From Fretibacterium sp. (GTDB taxonomy: Bacteria > Synergistota > Synergistia > Synergistales > Aminobacteriaceae): 41,790 bases of DNA. Positions within the stretch are counted from its first letter, which is position 1. Each line of letters opens with the position of its first letter. Both the position numbers and the translations under genes were made by a program. Shown here piece after piece: positions 1 to 7,582 of this stretch. A model generated the notes under the pieces. The model was not told the origin of the DNA. It saw only the letters and a program-made list of their open reading frames with translations, and did not search any database. Location: positions 1 through 41,790 of the forward strand of contig JAAYOR010000164.1 of NCBI GenBank assembly GCA_012520235.1. The letters run 5' to 3'.

Positions 1-387
1 TCGAATGTCTACGACCTCTCCGTCCTCGCCCACATGAGCGACCTCAGGAGCCCCTCCAGCCTCAGATGGCAGGTGGGCCTGCAGCATGCCCGAACGATGG
101 CGTTCATGGTCCTGGCGCTCTCTCAGCTCTTTTTCGCGTTCTCGCTGCGCAGCCGGACGAAGTGCCTCTGGCGCGTGGGAGCCTTTACCAACCCGTGGCT
201 GGTCCTCTCGCTCCTGATCGGAACCCTGGTACAGGTCTGCATCCTCTATATTCCCTTCCTGAGCTCGGTCTTCCACGTGATGCCTCTCACGACCTCCGAC
301 TGGTCCTTAGTCGTGGGTCTTTCCCTGATCCCGTTCCTGGTGAGCGAGGCGCTTAAGCTGGTAGGCAAGCCACAACAGGAGCTCTGA
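1..387 (+). CDS. C-terminal part of a P-type cation-transporting ATPase (5' end outside the window)
   Basis: The reading frame is open from base 1, so the gene starts upstream of the window. The visible 128 residues hold about three hydrophobic segments. Their order and spacing, including a 'RSRTKCLWRVGAFTNPWLV' stretch and a last helix before a short charged tail, match the C-terminal membrane domain of calcium-type (P2) cation ATPases. In that family this domain carries helices M7-M10 and forms part of the ion path; the ATP-binding and phosphorylation domains would lie upstream. The ion cannot be decided from this piece. It is followed by about 130 bases without a gene, which include a short tandem repeat of a 9-base unit (aaaaagtcc) near 472-497. 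Confidence 0.8.
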   Translation, partial: SNVYDLSVLAHMSDLRSPSSLRWQVGLQHARTMAFMVLALSQLFFAFSLRSRTKCLWRVGAFTNPWLVLSLLIGTLVQVCILYIPFLSSVFHVMPLTTSDWSLVVGLSLIPFLVSEALKLVGKPQQEL

Positions 388-516
388 GGGTCCTGAAAAG
401 CTTAGAAACTTTGAAGGGAGAGAGCTGCCGTTAAGGAGCGATCTGCGGGGTCTGAGATTTTCAAAGAACCCAAAAAGTCCAAAAAGTCCAAAAAGCTTGC
501 GTTCCGTGGCGTCCGG

Positions 517-1299
517 TTGGGGAGCACCTCCTGGATCGTCCCCGGGACTCTGGCTCAGAACCTTCTCCGGGCCGCGCTTGATGTGGACGACATGGAGCTG
601 GTCCTGTTCGATACTCCTGAGGCCTCAAACATCCCTGAGCCTTCTGAGATCCTGGAGCTGAGGGATATCTCTAGGGACTTGGGGGTCACCTGCTCGGTGC
701 ATTTTCCCTGTGAACTCAGGCCGGACGTTCCCGAGAGTGTGGAGCGTTGTCTGAGGGTCATCGAACGGATGGCGCCGCTGGAGCCCTCCGGCTGGGTGTT
801 GCACCTGGTCGGAGAGCAGCGGGGAGACCCGCCGAGCCGGGACATGGGTGCTTGGCTGGACTGGATTGAGGCTGCAGCAGGCCGGGTAGCCCGTGCACTG
901 CCCATCTCTCGCGACCTGTCGGTGGAGACCTTGGACTATGATTTTGAGTGGCTTGACGAGGCCGTTGAGGCTCTGGACCTCTCGGTCTGTCTGGACGTGG
1001 GGCATCTGGTGCGCTACGGCTTCCCCCTCTCCCGGACTCTGGACCGACTGCTGCCGCGCACGCGCATCCTCCACCTGCATGGAGTGAAGCCTGACGGGAC
1101 GGACCACGCGGACCTCTCCCACTTTGAGCCTCGAGCCCTCATGGACCTGTTTGAGCGCCTGGAGAAAGGGCCTGAGCGCATCGTGACGCTGGAGGTCTTT
1201 GAGGAGGACTTTGAGAGATCCCTTGAAGTCCTGAGAGGGTTGGGCCGTCCGCCGGGGGCCGGAGCAGGCTTGGATTTACGATCTGAACGCGACACCTAA
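517..1299 (+). CDS. cbiR: CbiR-like cobamide-remodelling phosphodiesterase (TIM-barrel, AP-endonuclease-2 superfamily)
   Basis: The 260-residue protein has the xylose-isomerase-like TIM-barrel pattern: a TSW start, 'DDMELVLFD', 'SVHFPCELR', 'WVLHLVGE', 'SVETLDYDFEWLDE', 'CLDVGHLVRYG', 'ILHLHGV' and a final 'LEVFEEDFE'. These His/Glu/Asp positions would bind the metals. From memory the order fits CbiR, which cleaves the nucleotide loop of cobamides so that the lower ligand can be exchanged; a generic sugar isomerase/epimerase is the alternative. The start is TTG 517: no ATG or GTG occurs in frame back to the stop near 412, and family members begin at this point. No good ribosome site is visible, so the start is uncertain. 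No other cobalamin gene is nearby. Confidence 0.65.
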   Translation: MGSTSWIVPGTLAQNLLRAALDVDDMELVLFDTPEASNIPEPSEILELRDISRDLGVTCSVHFPCELRPDVPESVERCLRVIERMAPLEPSGWVLHLVGEQRGDPPSRDMGAWLDWIEAAAGRVARALPISRDLSVETLDYDFEWLDEAVEALDLSVCLDVGHLVRYGFPLSRTLDRLLPRTRILHLHGVKPDGTDHADLSHFEPRALMDLFERLEKGPERIVTLEVFEEDFERSLEVLRGLGRPPGAGAGLDLRSERDT

Positions 1300-1303
1300 A
1301 AGA

Positions 1304-1636
1304 CTATCCGCAGATTGCACAGATTACACAGATGAAAAAACTAAAAAAGATTGATTGAAAAAGACTGAAAAGATTAAAAGACTTCTCGTGGCGTCACTAA
1401 AAGAGTCTTTTTCCTTTTCTGCGCTTTTCTCGTGGTTCGCGGTTCCCTTTTTAATCTGCGTCCATCTGCGCCAATCGTCGAAGGCGAAGCCGTGGGGGCT
1501 TCGCCTTCGACATAAGCTGGACCGAAGGTTTAGCGAAGCTACTCGACACGGCATTTACGGCCTGACAGCCGCGAAGAGCCGGTCGCCTACTTATACGGAT
1601 AGTCTTTTTGCCGGTCGCCTGCTGAGTCAACGGCTT
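1304..1636. repeat. Mosaic palindromic intergenic repeat between convergent genes (copy A)
   Basis: This gene-free 330-base stretch separates cbiR from the convergent threonine aldolase. It begins with a cgcagatt...cagatt block (1311-1332) that returns in inverted form as 'aatctgcgtccatctgcg' near 1453-1470. A 'tcgtggttcgcggtt' segment at 1429-1443 is shared with the repeats at 35.3 kb and 37.0 kb. Positions 1478-1491 and 1497-1510 form a perfect 14-bp stem with a 5-base loop. The last part (1511-1636) contains 'gccggtcgcctgct'-type words twice and resembles the repeat near 40.0 kb. It looks like several nested short repeats; I see no coding capacity. Confidence 0.6.
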
Positions 1637-1637
1637 T

Positions 1638-2687
1638 CTAAAGCTCCTCTATGGCCTGGATCAGTTTGTCCGTCTGCTCTTTGGTCGTGGCCCAGCTCGT
1701 ACAGAACCGCACGGCCCAGTTTTTTGCCCCTGCCCCCGGGCCGGTCTTCTGCCAATGCTCAAAAGAGAAGCGCTCCTGAAGGCGCGCGATGTCCTGCTCC
1801 GGCAGGATGGGGAACTGCTGGTTGGTGGGCGAGTCGTAGAGCAGTTCGTACCCTTTTCTGCAGAACGCGTCCCGGATGCGGCACGCCTGGCGGTTGGCAT
1901 GGGCTGCGATGTCGAAGTAGAGGCCGTCCTCGAAGAGGACTTCAAATTGAAGGCCCAGGAGGCGTCCCTTGGCCAGCAGGCCCCCCTGCTGCTTGATCAG
2001 GGTCCGGAACCCTCGGATCAGGTTCGGGTCGGGGAGGACGACGGCCTCTCCGAACAGCGCGCCGCACTTTGTCCCTCCGATGTAAAAGGCGTCGCAGAGC
2101 CAAATGAGCTCCGGCAGCGAGAGGTCTGTCCCCTCTGCCGTGAGCCCGTAGCCCAACCGCGCTCCGTCCAGGTAGATGGGTATGCCGTACTCCTGACAGA
2201 CGACTCTCAGGGCCGACAGCCCCTCCCGTGTGTAGAGCGTCCCGTTCTCCGAGGGGTGCGAGATGTAGAGCATCCCCGGCTGCACCCGATGCTCACGAGT
2301 CGGGTCCGCATAAAACTCCTGAAGCGCCTCCCGAACCTGCCCCGCAGTCAAGGTCCCGTCCTCCGTGGGGAGCGGCAGCACCTTGTGCCCCGTCGCCTCA
2401 ATAGCGCCTGACTCGTGGACGTTGATGTGCCCGGTGTCCGCGCAAATAACGCCCTCCTGGGGTCTCAGGAGCGACTTGATGACGGTGGCGTTCGTCTGAG
2501 TCCCGCCAACCAGGAAATGCACCGCCGCGGAGGGCGCGCTGCAGGCCTTCCGGATCAGGTCTGCGGCGCGAGCGCAGTGAGGGTCGATCCCATAGCCCTG
2601 AGTCTGCTCCAGGTTCGTAGCTGCCAAACGCTCCAGGATCCTGGGGTGACACCCCTCCAGATAGTCACTATCGAATCGTATTATCAT
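1638..2687 (-). CDS. Low-specificity L-threonine aldolase family PLP enzyme
   Basis: This 349-residue fold-type I PLP enzyme cleaves threonine or allo-threonine (and related beta-hydroxy amino acids) to glycine and an aldehyde. Visible hallmarks are 'FDSDYLEGCHP' at the N-terminus (family members start with a D-hydroxyl-type segment), 'GGTQTNATV', 'HINVHESGAIEATGHK', 'YLDGARLGYGL' with the cofactor-binding Asp, and 'YIGGTKCGA', whose Lys (about residue 206) should form the Schiff base. The frame is open upstream, but the ATG at 2687 has a GGGAGG site (2695-2700) at proper spacing, so the 24 residues upstream are rejected. It is convergent with cbiR and appears monocistronic. Length is normal for the family. 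Confidence 0.88.
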   Translation of the reverse strand: MIIRFDSDYLEGCHPRILERLAATNLEQTQGYGIDPHCARAADLIRKACSAPSAAVHFLVGGTQTNATVIKSLLRPQEGVICADTGHINVHESGAIEATGHKVLPLPTEDGTLTAGQVREALQEFYADPTREHRVQPGMLYISHPSENGTLYTREGLSALRVVCQEYGIPIYLDGARLGYGLTAEGTDLSLPELIWLCDAFYIGGTKCGALFGEAVVLPDPNLIRGFRTLIKQQGGLLAKGRLLGLQFEVLFEDGLYFDIAAHANRQACRIRDAFCRKGYELLYDSPTNQQFPILPEQDIARLQERFSFEHWQKTGPGAGAKNWAVRFCTSWATTKEQTDKLIQAIEEL

Positions 2688-3062
2688 CCTCAAACCTCCC
2701 TCAAGGGCTGATTGCCTCCTAAAAAGCGGCAGAGCAGCAGAATCCTGGAGAACAAACACCGAGCAAAAAACGCCGACGGAATCAACGATTCCTTAAGTCC
2801 ATGAGTACGGCCACGACAAAAAGCTCTCCTGGCTTGACATTGCAATTCAAAAAGTGTTCTTCTGGAACTTCTGGAAGGAGAGGCTTATCTGCAGAGCAAT
2901 TATACCATTGAGATTTTGCGAGGGAGGTTGCAGGGCCTGACGTCCCCTCTTATGTCCCAGGCGGAGGAAAAACCGGGGTTTCTCGCGTTGATAAATTTTT
3001 CCCTCTGTTTATACTATTTTATAGGGTGTTCAAAATAGACCATAACGAGGAGGAAATGACCC
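2688..3062. other. Intergenic region between divergent genes
   Basis: About 375 bases separate the threonine aldolase (-) from the flavodoxin-like gene (+). The left edge holds the ribosome site of the aldolase and the right edge the promoter and ribosome site of the reductase. The middle contains an open frame without a usable start (2838-3038, plus strand) whose translation is moderately protein-like, possibly a decayed gene. Nothing else is recognised. Confidence 0.5.
2988..3015 (+). promoter_or_regulatory. Sigma-70-type promoter for the flavodoxin-like gene
   Basis: TTGATA at 2988-2993 and TATACT at 3010-3015 are separated by 16 bases. The predicted start of transcription is near 3022, giving a leader of about 40 bases that contains the GAGGAGG ribosome site at 3047-3053. 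Confidence 0.65.
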
Positions 3063-3611
3063 ATGAGCAAGATTGTTGTGTTTGCGGGAAGCCCTCGCAC
3101 GGACGGAAACAGCAACGCGATGGTTGACTCTTTTGTGAAAGCGGCGGAGGTGAAGGGGCATAAAGTCAAGCGTTTTGACATTCCCAAGATGAACATCGGC
3201 GGCTGTCAGGGCTGTGGTGGCTGCTACTCCAAGGGCAGGCCCTGCATGATTGAGGACGACTTCAACGGCATTGTCCCCGACATCCTGGCGGCGGACGGGT
3301 TCATCTTCTCCATGCCCGTTTACTGGTTTTCTGTCCCCTCTCAGATGAAAGCTCTCATCGACAGGTTTTATTCCTTCCTTGCCGGTGGCAAAGGTACGGA
3401 GGTTGCGAACAAGAAGTACGCGCTCATCGCCACCTGTGGGGCGCCTGATGTCTCCGTAGCTGAGGGCATCCGCTCCGTTCTGGAGGGCTGCGCCTCCCTC
3501 ATGAAATGGAAGCTTGTGGGGGAGACGGTGGTGCCCGGGCTTTCGGGCAAGGAGGACGTTCTCAAGACCGACGGCTGCGAAAAGGCTGCGGCCCTGGCGG
3601 GGCTCTTCTAG
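3063..3611 (+). CDS. Flavodoxin-fold NAD(P)H-dependent FMN reductase / iron-sulfur flavoprotein-like protein
   Basis: The 182-residue protein starts with the flavodoxin-like phosphate loop 'FAGSPRTDGNSNAM' (residues 7-20). It continues with the cysteine-rich segment 'GGCQGCGGCYSKGRPC' (about 46-61) that marks the NADPH-dependent FMN reductase / iron-sulfur flavoprotein group, and 'MPVYWFSVPSQMKALIDRF', which shapes the FMN site. It probably transfers electrons from NAD(P)H through FMN to an unknown acceptor. The four closely spaced cysteines could hold an Fe-S cluster as in archaeal Isf proteins, but many relatives keep the cysteines without a proven cluster. ATG 3063 follows GAGGAGG by nine bases. 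It is transcribed from its own promoter. Its substrate cannot be assigned. Confidence 0.82.
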   Translation: MSKIVVFAGSPRTDGNSNAMVDSFVKAAEVKGHKVKRFDIPKMNIGGCQGCGGCYSKGRPCMIEDDFNGIVPDILAADGFIFSMPVYWFSVPSQMKALIDRFYSFLAGGKGTEVANKKYALIATCGAPDVSVAEGIRSVLEGCASLMKWKLVGETVVPGLSGKEDVLKTDGCEKAAALAGLF

Positions 3612-3632
3612 GAGGTTTTGAACGCGAAATCC

Positions 3633-3641
3633 TGTTACAAT
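3633..3641 (+). promoter_or_regulatory. Possible extended -10 promoter for panB
   Basis: TGTTACAAT at 3633-3641 fits an extended -10 element (TG, one base, TACAAT). No convincing -35 hexamer lies at 16-18 bases. It would give an 85-base leader before panB. Confidence 0.35.
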
Positions 3642-3732
3642 ACTAGAGTTGAGGGCTGCAAAGGAACTTTTGCCCGAGTTTAGGGCACGGCCCTATTTTT
3701 AAATGAACGCAATAGTAAGGGAGAGATGAGCA

Positions 3733-4593
3733 TTGGCGAAGAAAAAGGGGCGTCTTGAGTTTCTGGAGATGAAGGAAAAGGGAGAGAAGGTGACCTGGAT
3801 CACTGCCTATGACTACCCGACGGCCAGCTTTGTGGAGGCTGCGGGCATAGACATGATCCTTGTGGGCGACTCCCTGGGCATGGTCGTGCTGGGCTACGAG
3901 GGTACCATCCCCGTGACGATGGACGACTGCATCAGGCACTGCCAGGCGGTGAGACGCGGTGCGCCGAACACTTTTGTTATGGGCGACATGCCCTTTGGGT
4001 CCTATCAGGTCTCGGACGCTCAAGCTGTGGAGAACGCCATCCGTTTCTTCAAGGAGGCGGGCATGGACGCCATCAAGCTTGAGGGCGGGGTTCGCGTGAA
4101 GAGCCGCATCAAGGCCATCGCCGAGAGCGGCGTGCTGGTGTGCGGGCACATCGGGTTGACGCCCCAGAGCTCGGGCCCCATGGGTGGGTTCAAGGCTCAG
4201 GGCGTGACGCCGGACTCGGCCCGCTACGTCATTGAGGACGCCCTTGCCGTGGAGGAGGCGGGCGCTTACGCTCTGCTGGTGGAGGGCATCCCGCCGGAGC
4301 TGACGGAGTTCATCCACAAGCGCCTCTCCATCCCCGTGTACTCCATTGGTGCGGGTTGGCCCTGTGACGGGCAGCTGATAATCAGTGGGGACATGCTGGG
4401 ACAGTTCCAGGCCTTCACGCCGAAGTTCGTCAAGAAGTACGCCAACGTTGCAGAGGTCGTGACGAACGCCTTCAAGGCCTACGCTGAGGACGTGCGCACC
4501 GGAAAGTTCCCGACCGACGACCACGTCTATCACATCCGCAAGGGCTGCGAAGCGGAGTACGCCGCCATGCTGAAGGAGTACGAGAAGAAGTAA
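3733..4593 (+). CDS. panB: 3-methyl-2-oxobutanoate hydroxymethyltransferase
   Basis: PanB transfers a hydroxymethyl group from 5,10-methylenetetrahydrofolate to 2-oxoisovalerate, forming ketopantoate, the first committed step towards pantothenate and CoA. The 286-residue sequence shows the family's signature in order: 'TAYDYPTASFVEAAGIDMILVGDSLGMVVLGYEGT' (in part), 'MGDMPFGSYQ', 'AIKLEGG', 'GHIGLTPQS', 'LLVEGIP' and 'YSIGAG'. The metal-binding Asp of 'VGDSLG' and the catalytic Glu in 'VEGIP' are present. The start is TTG 3733 behind an AAGGGAGAG ribosome site; the ATG at 3726 is in another frame. No panC, panE or panD is adjacent, unlike the usual operon. It is a decametric TIM-barrel enzyme in characterised relatives. 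Confidence 0.96.
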   Translation: MAKKKGRLEFLEMKEKGEKVTWITAYDYPTASFVEAAGIDMILVGDSLGMVVLGYEGTIPVTMDDCIRHCQAVRRGAPNTFVMGDMPFGSYQVSDAQAVENAIRFFKEAGMDAIKLEGGVRVKSRIKAIAESGVLVCGHIGLTPQSSGPMGGFKAQGVTPDSARYVIEDALAVEEAGAYALLVEGIPPELTEFIHKRLSIPVYSIGAGWPCDGQLIISGDMLGQFQAFTPKFVKKYANVAEVVTNAFKAYAEDVRTGKFPTDDHVYHIRKGCEAEYAAMLKEYEKK

Positions 4594-4654
4594 ACGACGC
4601 ATTTTTGAAAAAACGTTTCCTTGCAGGTCCTACGGGCCTGTGGATGCGCAAATG

Positions 4655-4699
4655 GGCCGGGGAGTGAGTGAAGAAAAACCTCCCCGGCCTGTTATTTTG
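4655..4699 (+). terminator. Terminator between panB and the convergent creatininase gene
   Basis: ggccggggag (4655-4664) pairs with ctccccggcc (4680-4689), a 10-bp GC-rich stem with a 15-base loop, followed by the T-rich tail tgttattttg. A-rich bases in the loop side give little help in the other direction, so it best serves panB. Confidence 0.75.
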
Positions 4700-4780
4700 T
4701 CAGTTGCCTCTGAAGTTCAGTTCCAGGTGCTTTTGCCGGAGATGAAGGCTCTCCCCATCACACGGCCCGGTCCGCGAAAT

Positions 4781-5560
4781 TCAGCTGTGTCTCCGGGAGA
4801 GGTTGACCGTCAGGAACTCCTCAATGAAGTCCACCGTGTAGTCCGTCACGGCCCTGAGGATCTCGGCTCCAAGTTGTTCGTCCACCCGGCTCGGGCTATC
4901 GCCGTATCCCGCGTCCCCGGAGGGGATGGAGTCGGCGGCGTCGCGTATCATCTTCACCGAAAGGCCCTGAAACTCCACGTTGTGGATGTGGGTGTTCCTC
5001 AGACGATCGCTGAGGTGGACCACCTGGCTTTCAAAGAGCGCCCCGGGGTGAACCCAGTCCGGCCGGACGGCCTTCGCCACGGAGGACTCGATCCCCCCTC
5101 CGTGCCCACAGAGCCATTCCTGCTTCATCTGCCCGCAGAGCACCCACCAATCCACCTCTGCGGCCTGACCGCCCTTATGGTAGAGGTAGAGACCCGCCGT
5201 ATCGATAGCGGCGGTGTTGCCGCCGTGTCCGTTCAAAAAGAGAAAACGCCTGACCCCACAACGCAACATCGTGTCCACACAAGCTTTGAGTACCGAACAC
5301 ATCGCTTCATAGCCGATGTCCACCGTTCCCGGAAAACTGGTGAGAGCCGGGGCCACTCCATAGGGTAGGGTCGGTAGGATCACGACCTTGTCGGATATCC
5401 GGCTCTCAATATCGGCCGCCATCCGGTCGGGGATGATGAAATCCGTCCCCAGAGGGCCGATGGGGCCGTGTTCCTCGGTGCTTCCCAGGGGAAGCACCGC
5501 CACCCGCTCTCGCTCCCCCAGCTTCGCTGCCTCGCTCCATGTCAAAGAGGCTAATATCAT
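4781..5560 (-). CDS. Creatininase-family amidohydrolase
   Basis: The 259-residue protein belongs to the creatininase/MftE-like family of metal-dependent amidohydrolases. Seen motifs are 'LPLGSTEEHGPIGPLGTDFIIPDRM' (in part; Glu and His of 'EEHG' and the following Asp are metal ligands), 'LPYGVAPALTSFPGTVDI', 'FLFLNGHGGN' and 'WLCGHGGGIESSVAKAVRPDWV', where the 'GHGG-x-E-S' element carries a further His and Glu. Family members open cyclic amides such as creatinine or act in cofactor maturation, and the substrate here is unknown. ATG 5560 has a GGGAGG site (5568-5573), so the eight residues upstream are rejected. It is convergent with panB and shares the terminator region with it. Confidence 0.85.
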   Translation of the reverse strand: MILASLTWSEAAKLGERERVAVLPLGSTEEHGPIGPLGTDFIIPDRMAADIESRISDKVVILPTLPYGVAPALTSFPGTVDIGYEAMCSVLKACVDTMLRCGVRRFLFLNGHGGNTAAIDTAGLYLYHKGGQAAEVDWWVLCGQMKQEWLCGHGGGIESSVAKAVRPDWVHPGALFESQVVHLSDRLRNTHIHNVEFQGLSVKMIRDAADSIPSGDAGYGDSPSRVDEQLGAEILRAVTDYTVDFIEEFLTVNLSRRHS

Positions 5561-5686
5561 GGTTTTTCCTCCCTTAGATTTCAAAGTACCGCATCATGTG
5601 GATAGCAGCAGGTTCATCCCGCAAGCTTTTCGAAAAATTATATCATCGAAGAGTAAATTGTAAGACTTGGTTAAAAGCGTTGATAT

Positions 5687-5737
5687 AAAAAAGCATCATC
5701 CTCCTCAAGACATTTGAGAGTCGCCAGCTTGAGGAGG
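5687..5737 (-). terminator. Probable terminator after the M28 peptidase gene
   Basis: On the minus strand cctcctcaag pairs with cttgaggagg (5728-5737 with 5700-5709), followed after seven bases by a run of six T. The 18-base loop and the gap before the T run make it weaker than a textbook terminator. Confidence 0.5.
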
Positions 5738-5775
5738 CGACTGACTGGAGAGCGGAGGCGGGAGTAGAGAGAAAA

Positions 5776-7488
5776 CTATCCGACCCGGCCTGAGAGGCGT
5801 GCCAGCTCTTGCGCCATCAGGGCCAGACGCCCCGCCTGACAGCGCGCGTAGTTCCGGACGATGAGGTGTCCCCGCTCGCTCAGGCGCTCTTCATTCAGCA
5901 GACGCTCTGCTTCGGACAGCGCTGGAAGAGGTCCCTCGGACCCGCTCCAGTCCTGGAGCCACGGAGCTCGTGCGGAGTAGTACATCCGGTTCAACAGGCG
6001 CAGCACCGGCAAATTTTCCTTCAGACAGCAATTCTTCCGGCTTCTCCAGAAGGAGAGAGAGTCTTGAAGGGAGGCGCGGGGCCCATTCAGCTCCATAGAT
6101 TTGGAGAAGTCCTCACTGAAGGAGCCCAGACGTCCTAAGAGGGCCTCCCACAGGGCCGGGAGGTCAAAGGCCTCCTCCGGCCCGGCCAGGAGCCGCAAGA
6201 GCCCCAGAAGATATAATTTGGCGTCGCGCCCGAGCACCTCCGGGTCGCAGAACTCCACGAGGTCCGACTCCGTGTGCCACCACCAGGGCATGACTCCCCC
6301 GCCCGTCGTGTCCGGGCTGTCCGGGGGTAGGGAGGAGCTCCAGATGAAGAGGGACGAGACCCCGACGTTCTGAAAGGATTGGTCCCACGAGCGCACCCGT
6401 CCCGGATGAACCTGAAACGGACTGTTTCCCAGGACGTCCGCGAATACGCCTGAGGCCAGAGCCGCCAGGTCGGGCCCCGCGGTTACGGCGAAGTCGGTGG
6501 CACCCCTCAGCCCCGGCATGTCGATGTTTACGTAAGCCAGACAGTTTTCGTTCAGATCCGCGAGGCGGTCGCGAGCGTAAAGGGACGAGCCTCCGTACTT
6601 CCCGAACTCATGACCCATCCACCAGCAGAACCTTATGCCCGCGCGCCGCTCCGGCAGCCGGGCGAGGGCCTCCGCCAGGGAGAGCAGGAGCGCTGCGCCC
6701 GTGGCGTTGTCCGTGGCCCCGTAGTATTTGCTGTCCAGATGGGCCCCGACGAGGACGTAAAAAGGGGTCTCGACCGTCGCAGGGACGAGGGCTTCCAGCA
6801 GGGGGACGGGGGCGACCCGTTCTTCGCTCCTGCAGGACAGGGAGAGGGAAAAAACTTCACTGGCCCCCGCCAACTCCATCAGCGTTGCCCCGTCCCGTCC
6901 GGAGAGCGCAACCACCGGGATCCGAGGCGACCAGCACGATTCCTCGGGCTGAGGGACGGCGCCCCACCACAGAGCCAGGCCGCTCTGATGGATCACGTTC
7001 TCTCCCGGCTGAGGCCAGCAGATGACAAAAGCCGTAGCGCCGCGGGCCTGAGCGCTCAGTACAGCCTCAGTCGAGGCAAAGGGGGCGAGGACGACGTGGC
7101 CTTCCAGATCCCGTTCCTTTGGCTTTTCGGAGGCAAAGAACTCCAAGGGGCTGGAGGGGAAGTCATCTCGCCCCATCACCACGCTGCGCCCTGTGAGCGA
7201 GCCCGGCGCGGAGGGGGAGAAGTTCCAGGCTTTAACGGGAAACTCCCGCTCCTCTTTGAGACCCGCGAGCCGAAGGGTTCCGCTCCCACCCAGGGAGAGC
7301 AGGCCCAGCTGGGAGCTCCGTTCGTTCTGTATCTCGGCGCCGTCAAGCCGGCCCCGTATGAAGCTCAGAGCATTTTCCTCACCCTCGGAATCGGGCCGGC
7401 GCTCAAAAGAGGCGACGACCCTCAGATCCTCAAGGAGAGAGTCCGTGTCCAGGCGGCTCAGGCAGTCCCTCTCACTTTGCGTCAGCAC
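5776..7488 (-). CDS. M28-family-like zinc peptidase with an altered active-site pair
   Basis: This 570-residue protein has no signal peptide, so it is probably cytoplasmic. A PA-like region (about residues 90-220) precedes the peptidase core: 'VGAHLDSKYYGATDNATGAALLL' in part (His about 250, Asp about 260), 'WWMGHEFGKYGGSSLYA' (about 290-306), 'NIDMPG' (Asp about 323) and 'WWWHTESD' with the last His. Active M28 enzymes have adjacent Glu-Glu in the third motif; here it reads His-Glu, so the general base appears replaced while a zinc ligand remains. A helical tail of about 130 residues follows. GTG 7488 sits nine bases after AAAGGAGG (7498-7505); the GTG at 7497 touches that site and is rejected. 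It lies about 94 bases downstream of mfd and is probably co-transcribed. Confidence 0.8.
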   Translation of the reverse strand: MLTQSERDCLSRLDTDSLLEDLRVVASFERRPDSEGEENALSFIRGRLDGAEIQNERSSQLGLLSLGGSGTLRLAGLKEEREFPVKAWNFSPSAPGSLTGRSVVMGRDDFPSSPLEFFASEKPKERDLEGHVVLAPFASTEAVLSAQARGATAFVICWPQPGENVIHQSGLALWWGAVPQPEESCWSPRIPVVALSGRDGATLMELAGASEVFSLSLSCRSEERVAPVPLLEALVPATVETPFYVLVGAHLDSKYYGATDNATGAALLLSLAEALARLPERRAGIRFCWWMGHEFGKYGGSSLYARDRLADLNENCLAYVNIDMPGLRGATDFAVTAGPDLAALASGVFADVLGNSPFQVHPGRVRSWDQSFQNVGVSSLFIWSSSLPPDSPDTTGGGVMPWWWHTESDLVEFCDPEVLGRDAKLYLLGLLRLLAGPEEAFDLPALWEALLGRLGSFSEDFSKSMELNGPRASLQDSLSFWRSRKNCCLKENLPVLRLLNRMYYSARAPWLQDWSGSEGPLPALSEAERLLNEERLSERGHLIVRNYARCQAGRLALMAQELARLSGRVG

Positions 7489-7582
7489 CTCAGACACCCT
7501 CCTTTATCCAGAATTCAGATTCACACCGTTCCATTCCTTCCGAACTCAAGCTTCGTCCATGGCCCCAGGCCCCACTATTGGG

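Noticed and set aside
1355-1996. Plus-strand open frame of 213 residues across repeat copy A
   Set aside because: It runs through non-coding repeats and then antisense to the threonine aldolase; no domain or ribosome site.
2838-3038. Open frame of 66 codons before the flavodoxin-like gene
   Set aside because: Protein-like in places but no suitable start, no recognised family, and it contains the downstream gene's promoter.
3643-4602. Minus-strand open frame opposite panB
   Set aside because: panB shows complete family motifs on the plus strand; this frame has none.
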